From Mariprofundus sp. EBB-1 (lineage in GTDB: Bacteria > Pseudomonadota > Zetaproteobacteria > Mariprofundales > Mariprofundaceae): a stretch of 64,000 nt of DNA. Below, one piece after another: positions 20,229 to 29,864 of the stretch (the first letter of the stretch is position 1; each line of letters opens with the position of its first letter). The DNA lies in assembly GCF_003665155.1 (NCBI RefSeq), contig NZ_RCFQ01000005.1, forward strand, positions 1-64,000, in the 5' to 3' direction. The translations under genes and the position numbers were made by a program. The notes below the pieces were generated by a model. It ran no database searches, had not been told where the DNA came from, and saw only the letters and a program-made list of their open reading frames with translations.

Positions 20229-20950
20229 TGATGAATATTGCTATCGGTATTCCTGCCCGCATGGGCTCCACCCGTTTCCCAGGTAAACCACTTGCCATGC
20301 TGGCTGGTAAACCGATGATCGCACATGTCATTGAAAAAGCGCTTGCTGCTGATTTAGGACCTGTATTTGTAGCTACCGATGATGGCCGTATTGCAGCCAT
20401 TGCCCGCAGTGCCGGAGCATCTGCTGTCATGACCCGTTCCGATCATCCCAGCGGCAGTGATCGCCTTGCTGAAGCAGTCAGAGAGCTCGACTGCGACATT
20501 GTTATCAATGTGCAGGGCGATGAGCCTCTGATTGATCCTGAGGCGATTCGTGCGGTGGTAAAGCCGTTTGAAGATGATGCTTATCTACCGATGGCCACAC
20601 TGGCTCACCCGCTACGTGACATAAACGACCTGACCGATGCCAATGTGGTAAAAGTCGTATGCAATGCCAAAGGCCGTGCCATGTATTTCAGTCGTGCCCC
20701 TATCCCGTTCCCGCGCAGTGCTGCTGCGCAAGCCCTGCAACATGTGGGCCTATACGCCTATCGCAAAGAATTTCTGCTGATTTATCCTTCACTGGATGTG
20801 TGTGAAAGTGAACAGACCGAACAGTTAGAGCAGTTACGTGTATTGCATCATGGTTACGATATCGCTGTGACTGTGGGTGATTTTCACTGTATCGGTGTGG
20901 ATACACCGGCTGATCTTCAACGTGCAGAAACATTGCTCACTGCACCTTAA
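20228..20950 (+). CDS. kdsB: 3-deoxy-manno-octulosonate cytidylyltransferase
   Basis: KdsB makes CMP-Kdo for LPS core assembly. The 240-residue protein has IPARMGSTRFPGKPLA, TDDGRIAA, MTRSDHPSGSDRLAEA, INVQGDEPLIDPEAI and YFSRAPIPFPR, covering the CTP and Kdo sites. Length is typical (~250). The start ATG (or the ATG one codon later) overlaps the preceding kinase stop (TGATG). waaA, which uses its product, is 9 kb away in this window. Confidence 0.96.
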   Translation: MMNIAIGIPARMGSTRFPGKPLAMLAGKPMIAHVIEKALAADLGPVFVATDDGRIAAIARSAGASAVMTRSDHPSGSDRLAEAVRELDCDIVINVQGDEPLIDPEAIRAVVKPFEDDAYLPMATLAHPLRDINDLTDANVVKVVCNAKGRAMYFSRAPIPFPRSAAAQALQHVGLYAYRKEFLLIYPSLDVCESEQTEQLEQLRVLHHGYDIAVTVGDFHCIGVDTPADLQRAETLLTAP

Positions 20951-21058
20951 ACCCGCTGCGACATTTCTCTTTTGCACCCTATAGTGCATTAAATCACAGC
21001 GCATAGCTGCCACACAGCTCTATACTCTCCTCAGTATTACCGACAGGAGACTATCATC

Positions 21059-21691
21059 ATGACGCAATGGATTTCACAATATTGTCGTATAAAAACAATA
21101 TTTGGCATCATCGCCCTGCTCTCTTTTTCCGGCTGTGCGACCATGTCGCAACACAGCGATCTGTCAAAAGTAAAATTCACGCTTGATCATATCTCAGATG
21201 TCAGCGTTGCAGGCATCAATCTGACACATATCCAATCCCCTGAAGACCTGAATATGTTCCAGATTGCCCGCGCCACACTGGCTGTATCGCGAGAAAATCT
21301 GCCTTTGAATCTAACCCTTCATCTGAAATCAGAGAACCCATTGGCCAACAGGGTCGCTGCCAAACTTATACGCATTGACTGGACACTTGTGCTTGATGGC
21401 CGCGACACCGTCAGTGGCACCATGCATAACAATATCAAACTGACAGCAGGAAAAGTGGAATCCATCCCACTAAGCCTCAGTCTGAATATGTTCGAATATT
21501 TTAATGAAAAGTCAGCCATGGACATGCTTGATCTGGCCCTGGCTTTTGCCGGATCAGATGGTGCTATTCCACAAGGTGTAGCCCTAAAAGTGCGCCCAAC
21601 CATTGATACCATCTTCGGCCCGATCACCTATGGCAAAGGCATTCTCATTGAACCTCGCCCTAAAGAGCCTACACAGGAACGCTTTATTTAG
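21059..21691 (+). CDS. Putative LEA/WHy-like lipoprotein
   Basis: The 210-residue product has a lipoprotein signal with lipobox FSGC (acylated Cys about residue 26) and AGGAGA upstream of the ATG. The mature part carries a beta-rich region (ISDVSVAGINLTHIQ, LPLNLTLHLKSENPLANRV, DWTLVLDGRDTVSGTM) like the LEA14/WHy domain, which occurs in envelope and desiccation proteins. No partner is evident; the spacers on either side exceed 90 bases, so it is probably transcribed alone. Function is not established. Confidence 0.72.
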   Translation: MTQWISQYCRIKTIFGIIALLSFSGCATMSQHSDLSKVKFTLDHISDVSVAGINLTHIQSPEDLNMFQIARATLAVSRENLPLNLTLHLKSENPLANRVAAKLIRIDWTLVLDGRDTVSGTMHNNIKLTAGKVESIPLSLSLNMFEYFNEKSAMDMLDLALAFAGSDGAIPQGVALKVRPTIDTIFGPITYGKGILIEPRPKEPTQERFI

Positions 21692-21781
21692 CGCCGCTTA
21701 CAATGCCGCTGGAGACTCCTATCTATTATCATGCGTAGGTATAGTATCATTGGACAGCATTTTAATCTGAGCTAAATAGAG

Positions 21782-22186
21782 ATGAATAAAATGAAATTCA
21801 GCTTCAATATGGAAGATGCAAGTCAGGTCTTTGTCGGCGCATTTGCGCTGGCAGTGCCAATCTCCTTTTCTGAAGAGGCATGGCGATTAGGAGAAACACT
21901 GCCTTTTCCTAATATCATGATGTTATTTGTGCTCTCATTACTATTTCTTACCATTTTCACCTACCAAAGTGTGTTTCAGAAAAATGTTAAATCTCGTTTG
22001 TTCGTATTCATATTTCGTATCGTGATAGCGTACTTGATGACAGCTCTGGTTGTTGGCTTGGTTTTACTCTGCCTCGATAAACTACCTCTACTGGACGATC
22101 CTGTAACATCGATAAAACGCATCATAGTGATTACTATGCCAGCATCTATGGGTGCAATTATTGTAGACAGTTTTGACAAAGAATAA
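21782..22186 (+). CDS. Small integral membrane protein, DUF2391-like
   Basis: The 134-residue protein has four probable TM helices: about 15-35, 42-60, 76-100 and 112-130. It begins MNKMKFSFNMEDASQVFVGA; the region AFALAVPISFSEEAWRLGETLP resembles the DUF2391/TIGR02587 membrane family, of unknown function. It sits 155 bases before the catalase gene, outside the conserved element that precedes katA. No function is proposed. Confidence 0.65.
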   Translation: MNKMKFSFNMEDASQVFVGAFALAVPISFSEEAWRLGETLPFPNIMMLFVLSLLFLTIFTYQSVFQKNVKSRLFVFIFRIVIAYLMTALVVGLVLLCLDKLPLLDDPVTSIKRIIVITMPASMGAIIVDSFDKE

Positions 22187-22232
22187 GTTCAATAACTACT
22201 CTTCGCTGCCATTGTACATCATCTATAAAAAC

Positions 22233-22261
22233 AATCGTTATCATTAAAACGTTCAATTTTA
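22233..22261 (+). promoter_or_regulatory. Conserved element upstream of katA (shared with oxyR-katG)
   Basis: AATCGTTATCATT, eight bases, then CAATTTTA. The same 21 bases at the same spacing occur at 24792-24820 between oxyR and katG. Here it ends 80 bases before the catalase ATG. An OxyR operator or a shared promoter element is the obvious interpretation, because both targets are peroxide-detoxifying genes beside oxyR. It does not match the classical E. coli OxyR tetrad well. Confidence 0.7.
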
Positions 22262-22341
22262 CTTAAAGACTCACCCATTTACAATTTCTCTACAGAAGCA
22301 GTGTCTCTACAGAAGCAGATAAGCTTTACAAGGAGAGCGGA

Positions 22342-23808
22342 ATGAAAAAAAACAATTCATTAACTACATCGGTGGGCATACCAATAGCCAATGATCAAAA
22401 CTCAATCACCGCCGGAACTAACGGCCCTATTTTGATGCAGGATGTAGCGTTGCTTGAAAAGCTGGCGCACTTTAACCGGGAGCGGATTCCTGAGCGTGTT
22501 GTGCATGCCAAGGGAACAGGTGCTTACGGCACCTTTACATTGAGCAAGGATTTATCTGATTACACCATCGCCGATTTTCTACGAGCAGAGGGTAAACAGT
22601 CCGAAGTCTTTGTTCGTTTCTCAACGGTGGGCGGCGAAACCGGTTCAGCCGATGCAGAGCGTGATCCGCGCGGTTTTGCCGTGAAATTCTATACAGAACA
22701 GGGCAATCATGATGTGGCGGGCAATAATACACCTGTGTTTTTTATACGTGACCCTCAAAAATTCCCTGACTTTGTCCATACCCAGAAACGTGACCCGCAC
22801 ACCAATCTAAAATCAGCTGAAATGGTCTGGGACTACTGGTCACTGAATCCGGAAGCACTGCATCAAATCACTATCCTGATGTCTGATCGGGGTATTCCTA
22901 AAGACTATCGTCATATGCATGGCTTTGGTTCCCACACATTCTCATTCTGGAACAGTGGTGGTGAACGCTTCTGGATGAAATGGCATTTCAAAACAGTTCA
23001 AGGTGTTAAAAATCTGAGTGAAGAAGAGGCGGCCAAGATTCGTAGCAGTGACCCTGACCATGCCCAGCGTGATCTGGTAGAGGCTATCGAGAGAGGTGAG
23101 TTTCCCCGTTGGGACGTCAAGATTCAAATCATGCCGGAGATGGATGCCGAACAATGTGCATTCAATCCTTTTGATCTCACCAAGATCTGGCCACATGCCG
23201 ATTATCCATTGATCGATATCGGTGTCATGGAACTCAACCGCAATGTTGATAATTACTTTGCGGAAACCGAACAGGCTGCTTTCTCACCCGGTAATATGGT
23301 TCCCGGCATAGGCGCTTCACCTGACAGGGTACTTCAGGCCAGGCTGTTTGCTTACCCGGATGCACAGCGCTATCGCATTGGAGCCAACTACAATCAGCTG
23401 TCTGTGAACTGCCCGCATGCAACATCGGCACATCACTATCAGCGTGCCGGAGCGATGGCGGGAGCATCATGTCCGTTTAATCATGGCACAAGCGACGGTG
23501 CCAGCCCAGCAGTTAACTATGGCCCCAACTCCAAAGGCGGGCCTGTAGAAACGGCATCCCTAAGCGAGCCCCCGCTACGTATCAGTGGTGATGCGGATCG
23601 CTACGACCATCAGGAGGGCAATGACAACTATGGCCAGGCTGGAGCTCTGTTTAAACTAATGACAGAGGATCAGAAACAGCAGTTGGTAACCAATATTGCA
23701 GGTGGTCTTCAACAGTGCTCAACCCCTGTACAGGAGCGTATGCTACCGCATTTTGATGCCTGCGATGCCGATTATGGCCGTCGTATTCGTCAGGCTATGA
23801 AAGCATAA
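22342..23808 (+). CDS. katA: Monofunctional heme catalase, small-subunit type
   Basis: The 488-residue catalase disproportionates H2O2. Visible motifs are RIPERVVHAKGTGAYGTF (distal His), FSTVGGETGSADAERDPRGF, FFIRDPQKFPDFVH (heme-pocket Asn is replaced locally by the RDPxKF form, as usual) and the proximal heme-Tyr segment RLFAYPDAQRYRIG. No signal peptide is seen, so it is cytoplasmic. AAGGAGAG precedes the ATG. The order catalase, oxyR, katG and the shared upstream element indicate peroxide-induced expression. A bidirectional terminator separates it from convergent oxyR. Confidence 0.96.
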   Translation: MKKNNSLTTSVGIPIANDQNSITAGTNGPILMQDVALLEKLAHFNRERIPERVVHAKGTGAYGTFTLSKDLSDYTIADFLRAEGKQSEVFVRFSTVGGETGSADAERDPRGFAVKFYTEQGNHDVAGNNTPVFFIRDPQKFPDFVHTQKRDPHTNLKSAEMVWDYWSLNPEALHQITILMSDRGIPKDYRHMHGFGSHTFSFWNSGGERFWMKWHFKTVQGVKNLSEEEAAKIRSSDPDHAQRDLVEAIERGEFPRWDVKIQIMPEMDAEQCAFNPFDLTKIWPHADYPLIDIGVMELNRNVDNYFAETEQAAFSPGNMVPGIGASPDRVLQARLFAYPDAQRYRIGANYNQLSVNCPHATSAHHYQRAGAMAGASCPFNHGTSDGASPAVNYGPNSKGGPVETASLSEPPLRISGDADRYDHQEGNDNYGQAGALFKLMTEDQKQQLVTNIAGGLQQCSTPVQERMLPHFDACDADYGRRIRQAMKA

Positions 23809-23813
23809 ACTGC

Positions 23814-23853
23814 GAGGCGCAAGGGTATCCGGCTCTTGCGCCTCCTTTTCTTT
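23814..23853 (+). terminator. Terminator of katA, between convergent katA and oxyR
   Basis: GAGGCGCAAG (23814-23823) pairs perfectly with CTTGCGCCTC (23835-23844), followed by CTTTTCTTT. It ends at the oxyR stop codon and could act for both strands, though the T-run is on the katA side. Confidence 0.88.
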
Positions 23854-24754
23854 ATGACGCTGAATGCAGCTCCTTTAACAACTCACCGAGCAGAGTAAAT
23901 TCATCGCTACGACTACTGCCCTTGCGCCAGGCCAGACCAATCTCACGAAAACTCTTTCTGGGCATGGGATGAAGCTCCAGATCAGACTCTCCCCCTATCA
24001 ATGAGTGCCGGGCCATCGCGGGAAGAAATGTAATACCCAGATCAGCCACTACCATCTGCAACAGGGTCTGCAGGCTTGTTGCAGCAAAACGACTGACCTG
24101 ATCGGTCTCGCGAACATCACATGCCGCTAACGCATGATCGCGCAGGCAATGTCCATCTTCGAGCAACAATACACTTTCATCAGCTAGTGCATCAAAATCC
24201 AGTTTATTTTTCGTGGCGTTTACCCATTTACTGTCTCGTCTACAGGCAAGCAGAAAGGGGTCATCAAATAGTGGCATGACAGTCACGCCTCTCATTTGAA
24301 ACGGCAAAGCAACCAGAATCAGGTCAAGTTTGCCATCGAGCAACTGCTCGTGAATCACGGCTGTTTTATCTTCACGCAGATACAGTTGCAGCTTTGGGAA
24401 TCGTTTCAGAACCTCTGGAATGAAAGGCGGTAACAAAAATGGTGCAATGGTTGGAATAACACCAAGTGTCAATCGCCCGCTTAAAGGCGCTTGTCCACTT
24501 GCAGCGATTTCAACCAGAGCCTCCACATCGCCGATACACAGACGTGCCTGTCTGACAACTGCAGAACCGGCCTCTGTCATAATCACGCTTTTATTGGAAC
24601 GATCGACCAACTGCACATCCAGCGTCGTCTCCAGCTCTTTAATGGCAATACTGAAGGCAGACTGTGATATATAACAGGCCGCAGACGCCTTGCCAAAATG
24701 GAGATAATCATCGAGTGCGATTAAATACTTCAGTTGTTTGATTGTAGGAATCAC
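23852..24754 (-). CDS. oxyR: OxyR, peroxide-sensing LysR-type regulator
   Basis: The 300-residue protein has an N-terminal LysR helix-turn-helix (TIKQLKYLIALDDYLHFGKA, SAFSIAIKELETTL) and a substrate-like effector domain. The redox pair is present: LEDGHCLRDHALAACD has two cysteines nine apart, matching Cys199 and Cys208 of E. coli OxyR. The C-terminal LPMMAR-type region is also recognisable. It is divergent from katG (159 bases) and convergent with katA, and presumably controls both. Confidence 0.96.
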   Translation of the reverse strand: MIPTIKQLKYLIALDDYLHFGKASAACYISQSAFSIAIKELETTLDVQLVDRSNKSVIMTEAGSAVVRQARLCIGDVEALVEIAASGQAPLSGRLTLGVIPTIAPFLLPPFIPEVLKRFPKLQLYLREDKTAVIHEQLLDGKLDLILVALPFQMRGVTVMPLFDDPFLLACRRDSKWVNATKNKLDFDALADESVLLLEDGHCLRDHALAACDVRETDQVSRFAATSLQTLLQMVVADLGITFLPAMARHSLIGGESDLELHPMPRKSFREIGLAWRKGSSRSDEFTLLGELLKELHSAS

Positions 24755-24791
24755 TTATACACCTCCGAGATCATCATCGATCTAAATAATG

Positions 24792-24820
24792 AATCGTTAT
24801 CATTGATATATCCAATTTTA
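24792..24820 (+). promoter_or_regulatory. Conserved element in the oxyR-katG divergent spacer
   Basis: AATCGTTATCATT, eight bases, then CAATTTTA, identical in sequence and spacing to the element at 22233-22261 before katA. It lies 37 bases upstream of the oxyR start and 93 bases upstream of the katG start, where an autoregulatory, divergent OxyR site would be expected. The intervening eight bases differ between the copies, so this is constraint rather than a recent duplication. Confidence 0.72.
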
Positions 24821-24913
24821 TTTATGCTGATGATGTTTCTATAATTCATATCTAGTCCGCATTATTCATAAATACAGCGAGCTAAATAATGAAGTCCAGA
24901 AGGAGGATCAACC

Positions 24914-27154
24914 ATGAAAAAAAGCAACATACTAATGGCTACAATAGTCGCGGGTTTGATGGGCCTGTCGCTATCAACTGCTGTTTTAGCATCCCCAGAT
25001 TTAGGTAAAGGCGAAGCAAAGCCAAATCAATTCTGGTGGCCTGAGCAGCTCAATCTCAACCCTCTTCGCGCCCATGACATAAAGTCAAACCCTTATGGCG
25101 AAACATTTAATTATGCGGAAGCATTTAAAAACCTCGATCTTAAAGCTGTAAAGAAAGATATAGATACTGTGTTGACCACTTCACAAGAGTGGTGGCCATC
25201 AGACTACGGTAATTATGGTCCATTTTTCATTCGCATGGCTTGGCACAGCGCAGGCACATACCGCACACTTGATGGACGTGGCGGTGCGGCCGGTGGCCAA
25301 CAACGCTTTGAGCCCCTCAATAGCTGGCCTGATAATGGAAATCTTGATAAAGCACGTCGATTACTTTGGCCTGTCAAACAGCAATATGGACAGAGTATTT
25401 CATGGGCTGACTTGATGATTCTAGCCGGCAATGTCGCCATGGAAAACATGGGCTTTAAAACGCTTGGTTTTGCTGGTGGTCGTGAGGATGACTGGGAACC
25501 TGATTTGGTTTATTGGGGCCCTGAGACCAAGTTTCTTGATAATAAACGTCACGACAAAGACGGCAAGTTGATGAAACCTCTCGCTGCTGTTCAGATGGGT
25601 CTGATTTACGTCAACCCAGAAGGACCAAACGGTAACCCTGATCCGCTGCTTGCGGCAAACGATATTCGTGAATCATTTGGCCGCATGGCGATGAATGATG
25701 AAGAAATTGTAGCCTTAATTGCTGGTGGCCATACGTTTGGTAAAGCACATGGTGCTCGTGATGTACCCAAATGTGTTGGTGTTGAGCCTGCTGGTGCCGC
25801 TATTGAAGAACAAGGCTTTGGCTGGAAAAACAGATGTGGTAAGGGCAATGCTGAAGATACAGTGACCAGTGGCTTTGAAGGAGCATGGACATCTTCTCCA
25901 GCTGAGTGGACTACCATGTATCTGGATAATTTGTTCAATTTCGATTGGCAGAAAACCAAGAGTCCTGCTGGAGCCATCCAGTGGATACCAACCGATGAGT
26001 CTGCTTCGAATCTGGTTCCAGATGCACATATAAAGGGTAAAACTCATGCTCCGATTATGTTCACCACAGATTTGGCTCTCAAGTTTGATCCAAGCTTTGA
26101 AAAAATAGCGAAGCGCTTCCAGAAGGATCCGGAAGATTTCGAAAACGCCTTCGCCCAAGCCTGGTTTAAGCTAACACACCGAGATATGGGGCCGCAGGCA
26201 CGTTATATCGGGGCTGATGTGCCACATATAACGCTTGTTTGGCAAGATCCCATTCCGGCAGTTGATTATAAGCTGATTAATGCAGGAGACATTCAGGATC
26301 TTAAAGAAAAGATACTGCAATCGGGTTTGACTGTGCCTGAGCTTGTCGGAACAGCCTGGGCATCCGCGTCAACATTCCGTGGCAGTGACATGCGTGGTGG
26401 TGCAAATGGCGCACGCATTCGTCTTGAACCTCAAAACAGTTGGCAGGCGAATGATCCGGCTGAACTGAAGAGAGTGATTCAGGTCCTGGAGAAGCTTCAA
26501 AAGGAGTTCAATAAGTCGAAGCAAGACGGAACCAAAGTTTCACTTGCCGACCTGATTGTTCTTGCTGGATCTGCTGCTATAGAGAAAGCAGCGAAAGATG
26601 CAGGACACGGTATAAATGTTCCATTTAGGCCAGGCCGTGCAGATGCATCACAGCAACAGACTGATGTGAAATCTTTTTCAGTGCTGGAGCCAAAAGCAGA
26701 TGGATTCCGCAATTACTTCGCTAGTGATAATGATAGATCACCCGCGGAAATGCTTGTGGACAAAGCAAGCCTGTTGAATCTAAGTGTTCCTGAGATGACG
26801 GTTTTGGTCGGTGGCATGCGAGCACTCAACGCCAATTCCGGAAAATCAAAACATGGTGTATTCACAAACAAGCCGGGAACGCTGAATAATGACTTCTTTG
26901 TTAACTTGCTTGATATGTCTACAACATGGAAAAAATCAACCAAGTCTGAAGGTGTGTATGAAGGGCATGATCGCAAGACAGGTAAACTTAAATGGACTGC
27001 TACGCCTGTAGATCTTATTTTCGGCTCAAATTCTGAGTTGCGTGCTGTTGCAGAGGTTTATGCATTTGATAGCTCGAAAGAGAAGTTTGTGCATGACTTT
27101 GTTGCTGTCTGGGTCAAAACGATGAACCTTGATCGCTTTGACAACGGACAATAG
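24914..27154 (+). CDS. katG: Catalase-peroxidase with signal peptide (exported KatG)
   Basis: The bifunctional heme enzyme has 746 residues. It begins with a Sec-type signal ([19 protein letters not shown], ending near TAVLA), so it should be periplasmic, like KatP-type enzymes. The catalytic distal site is R-M-A-W110-H111; the Met-Tyr-Trp adduct residues are W110, Y232 (GLIYVNPEG) and M258 (GRMAMND), and the proximal heme His273 is in GGHTFGK. The second, inactive gene-duplicated domain runs from about 440 to the end. AAGGAGGA sits ahead of the ATG. It is divergent from oxyR and followed by a strong terminator. Confidence 0.96.
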   Translation: MKKSNILMATIVAGLMGLSLSTAVLASPDLGKGEAKPNQFWWPEQLNLNPLRAHDIKSNPYGETFNYAEAFKNLDLKAVKKDIDTVLTTSQEWWPSDYGNYGPFFIRMAWHSAGTYRTLDGRGGAAGGQQRFEPLNSWPDNGNLDKARRLLWPVKQQYGQSISWADLMILAGNVAMENMGFKTLGFAGGREDDWEPDLVYWGPETKFLDNKRHDKDGKLMKPLAAVQMGLIYVNPEGPNGNPDPLLAANDIRESFGRMAMNDEEIVALIAGGHTFGKAHGARDVPKCVGVEPAGAAIEEQGFGWKNRCGKGNAEDTVTSGFEGAWTSSPAEWTTMYLDNLFNFDWQKTKSPAGAIQWIPTDESASNLVPDAHIKGKTHAPIMFTTDLALKFDPSFEKIAKRFQKDPEDFENAFAQAWFKLTHRDMGPQARYIGADVPHITLVWQDPIPAVDYKLINAGDIQDLKEKILQSGLTVPELVGTAWASASTFRGSDMRGGANGARIRLEPQNSWQANDPAELKRVIQVLEKLQKEFNKSKQDGTKVSLADLIVLAGSAAIEKAAKDAGHGINVPFRPGRADASQQQTDVKSFSVLEPKADGFRNYFASDNDRSPAEMLVDKASLLNLSVPEMTVLVGGMRALNANSGKSKHGVFTNKPGTLNNDFFVNLLDMSTTWKKSTKSEGVYEGHDRKTGKLKWTATPVDLIFGSNSELRAVAEVYAFDSSKEKFVHDFVAVWVKTMNLDRFDNGQ

Positions 27155-27171
27155 ATGTAACAGATAGACTA

Positions 27172-27205
27172 AAAAAATGGGAGGGGCAATTGCCCTCCCA
27201 TTTTT
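27172..27205 (+). terminator. Rho-independent terminator of katG
   Basis: ATGGGAGGGGCAATTGCCCTCCCAT is almost a perfect hairpin, flanked by an A-run and followed by TTTTT. It begins 18 bases after the katG stop. The symmetry would allow use on either strand. Confidence 0.92.
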
Positions 27206-27431
27206 AATCTCCACTCATGATGGCTAGCTGGGTGGGGTAGCACGACAACGTTACGAAACCCCAGTCAGACCTTTGAATCTCCACCACTTTTCTAGTCGCA
27301 ATGATGTTTCTGTTTACATCGTAAGCTCAGCATGAGCATCTGACACTGACCCATTTGAGAGAGTCACCCCATCTATTATGCAAGGCTCACCTGAGTCAGC
27401 AGCAATAGCCATTTAGTGATATCCTTGCACT

Positions 27432-27569
27432 ATGCGTGAACTGAGAAAAGACCGTATCAAAGCAGTTCTGTTTGATGTCGGTGATGATATTGAATCAGAT
27501 ATTGGCGGTGCCCATGATGCAGGCTTGCAAACTGTACTGGTACAAACAGGATCATCTGCTGGCTTCCAT
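27432..27569 (+). pseudogene. C-terminal fragment of a HAD-superfamily phosphatase
   Basis: In frame with the next gene, residues read VGDDIESDIGGAHDAGLQ then TVLVQTG. This is the conserved C-terminal Mg-binding motif of HAD IIA/LHPP-type phosphatases. The catalytic DxD and the cap domain are missing, and no other part is found in the 230 bases upstream. It is either a decayed remnant or an unusual N-terminal extension of the GDSL protein. The internal signal peptide of the latter argues against a real fusion. Confidence 0.6.
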
Positions 27570-27593
27570 TCTTGGTCTGCCAGAACTGTTAAC

Positions 27594-28223
27594 ATGAATC
27601 TAAAACGTATATTCAAACCTATTGCAGCGCATCTATCTTATCTGCTGGCGGCATGCTGTTTGTTATCCTGTTCGCAGGCTGCACAACTGCCAAAATTATT
27701 TCCTGATGCGGTGATTCTCGCCTTTGGTGATAGTCTGACGTACGGCACTGGTGTTGAAGCTGAGCAGTCATACCCTTCAATATTATCGACCTTAACAGGC
27801 CATACCGTGATCAATGCAGGCATCCCCGGTGAAGAGAGTGATGCTGGGCTGGCACGATTGCCCAAACTGCTTGATGAGACACAGCCAGAGTTGATGATCA
27901 TCTGCCACGGTGCCAATGATATTCTGAGGAGGAAATCACTCAGACAGGCTGAGTTAAATGTGCGGGCTATGGTGAATATTGCACAACAACGCGGCATAGC
28001 CGTGATCATCATGGCCGTACCAGAGTTCGGTATATTGTTATCGCCAGCTGACTTTTATCTGAATATTGCTGAACAGATGCATATTCCTATCGAAGATAAA
28101 ATCATATCACATATCGTTGCCGATCACGCTCTGAAATCAGATCGTGTTCACCCCAACAGTAAAGGCTATCAGCTTATAGCGGAGACAATATATGCGCTAA
28201 TGAAGGAATCAGGAGCAATATAA
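27594..28223 (+). CDS. GDSL/SGNH-family esterase, lipoprotein
   Basis: The 209-residue protein has a signal and lipobox (LLAACCLLSC) when begun at ATG 27594. SGNH blocks are clear: AFGDSLTYGTG with the nucleophile Ser, INAGIPGEESDAG, CHGANDILRR and the catalytic Asp/His in SDRVHPNSKGYQLIAE. It resembles TesA-type arylesterase/thioesterase/lysophospholipase enzymes, anchored here in the envelope. The frame is open upstream to 27432 through a HAD fragment. Ribosome binding sites are weak at both candidate starts, so the true start is uncertain. Confidence 0.88.
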   Translation: MNLKRIFKPIAAHLSYLLAACCLLSCSQAAQLPKLFPDAVILAFGDSLTYGTGVEAEQSYPSILSTLTGHTVINAGIPGEESDAGLARLPKLLDETQPELMIICHGANDILRRKSLRQAELNVRAMVNIAQQRGIAVIIMAVPEFGILLSPADFYLNIAEQMHIPIEDKIISHIVADHALKSDRVHPNSKGYQLIAETIYALMKESGAI

Positions 28224-28329
28224 AATAATTTTAATTTGCAATTAACACATCACTCATAGCTCAACCCTAATGTTCGACCTGTCTGGTGCCACCCTCCTCC
28301 CCTCCCTTAGGCATCAGACACCGTTTAAA

Positions 28330-28357
28330 AAAAGGCCCCGCGATCGCGGGGCCTTTT
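28330..28357. terminator. Bidirectional terminator between convergent genes
   Basis: AAAAGGCCCCGCG ATC-centred to CGCGGGGCCTTTT is a perfect inverted repeat, with A and T tails on the two sides. It serves the GDSL gene (plus) and the CPA1 antiporter (minus). Confidence 0.93.
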
Positions 28358-28392
28358 ATCGTTTTGACTGAAGGGAACTTAAAAACGTGTAA

Positions 28393-29781
28393 TCAGTGAT
28401 GACCACCCTCTTCTTCCAGCTCCTGTGCAAATATCTCTTTGTTCTTTCCGATAATCGCCAACAGAATAAATGAATAAATAAACGTAGAAAGCATGATCAC
28501 ACCAACCACAATGGCTTTAAACATCTCCAGATGTTCAAAGCTGGATGGAATCATCATCAACATCACCACCGATAAACCGCCCTTAATGCCAGCAAAAGTT
28601 AATACTCCCCACCAGCGGAAATTCACATTGGTCATTTTATCCGTTTGATTGGTGATGATAGCAAACTTGGCCATCATGGCCGCACGGATCACTGTAGTGG
28701 CTAAGAACATCACTAAAATTTCTGTTTTATAATGCCATAACAGATCCATATCGACGATTTCGGCCATCGCTACAAACAGCATGGTATTGGCCACAATCGC
28801 CAGCAACTGAATATCTTCCTTGGTACGCATATGACGATCCCGCTCTTCCACAGTTGCTTTGATCTTATAAACAGCATGCTGAATCAAATTACGTGAAGAC
28901 TTTTCAGCCATCGATTCACGTTGCAAAGCATTTTCTTCAATTTCAAGCTGCACATTATCAGCAGCAATCTCCTTAGTCATAACGTGATGCACTGTTACCG
29001 TTGCAAAAATACAAGCTAAAATACCAGAGAGATGCATATGCGAATGAGCTCCGAATAAATTCAATAGCGCATAAAAATGTTCCGATAACTCAAATGCGCC
29101 ATAACCGGTCAGTATCAACACCAACAACTCCGCAATACGGTTGGTCGTTGTTTTCATACCGATCAATCCCAAATAACCAATAAACACACCAAACAAGGCA
29201 GAACCAACTACCACGAGGACACTGGTTTCTGCCACATACCCGAATGTAATTTCGCCACCATCAAGTGCATACAGACCAATAAATACAAACACAATTAATG
29301 CCGTCGCATCATTAAACAGACTTTCACCTTCACAAAGAATTTTCAATCTGTGCGGCAACGCGAAATTGGAGAATATACTGACTACCGATACCGGATCTGT
29401 CGCCAGCACCATGGCAAACAGAACGATAATAGCTGCGAATGACAAGTTGTACTCGGCAAACAATGTGTCCCCAACCAACAAAGCTGTCACTACAGAAAGT
29501 GCTACCGCCACCACGGCCAGATAAAATAGACTCAGGCCATGCTCTTTGAGATCATCCAACTTCAACTCAAGCGAGTCTGCAATCAGGAGAATTGGCAGTA
29601 ACAAAATCACCAAGGCTGCAAAATGTTCTGCATCCCCGGTAAGTAAAAACAGATCACCGAACAAGGCATGAAACCCAATAGACAAGGCAATCAGACCAAC
29701 AGGTGAAGGCAGGCTAATTTTATCTTCCAGTTGCAGTGCTAGGTATAGAATTGCAGCGATAGAAAGTACGGTTATGATCAT
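28393..29781 (-). CDS. CPA1-family Na+/H+ (cation/proton) antiporter
   Basis: The 462-residue membrane protein has about twelve TM helices. The CPA1 core motifs are ATDPVSVVSIF and the ion-binding ND motif in GESLFNDATALIVF; a later conserved R is in FAGIKGGLSVVMLMM. A cytoplasmic, charged insertion lies between about residues 275 and 320 (EIEENALQRESMAEKSSRN). The C-terminus is short (EEEGGHH) and lacks a TrkA/RCK domain. It likely exchanges Na+ or K+ for H+. It is convergent with the GDSL gene and stands alone. Confidence 0.92.
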   Translation of the reverse strand: MIITVLSIAAILYLALQLEDKISLPSPVGLIALSIGFHALFGDLFLLTGDAEHFAALVILLLPILLIADSLELKLDDLKEHGLSLFYLAVVAVALSVVTALLVGDTLFAEYNLSFAAIIVLFAMVLATDPVSVVSIFSNFALPHRLKILCEGESLFNDATALIVFVFIGLYALDGGEITFGYVAETSVLVVVGSALFGVFIGYLGLIGMKTTTNRIAELLVLILTGYGAFELSEHFYALLNLFGAHSHMHLSGILACIFATVTVHHVMTKEIAADNVQLEIEENALQRESMAEKSSRNLIQHAVYKIKATVEERDRHMRTKEDIQLLAIVANTMLFVAMAEIVDMDLLWHYKTEILVMFLATTVIRAAMMAKFAIITNQTDKMTNVNFRWWGVLTFAGIKGGLSVVMLMMIPSSFEHLEMFKAIVVGVIMLSTFIYSFILLAIIGKNKEIFAQELEEEGGHH

Positions 29782-29864
29782 AGAGGCATCCTTATGTGCA
29801 GTATCTTCACAACATTAGCAATAAACAGGCCACAATTGAATGTTATCGTGTGGCGAGAAACTGG

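Noticed and set aside
24792-24820. Fur box (the CGTTATCATT stretch)
   Set aside because: Only half of a Fur-type palindrome is present, and the conserved second block CAATTTTA is not part of a Fur site; the gene context favours OxyR.
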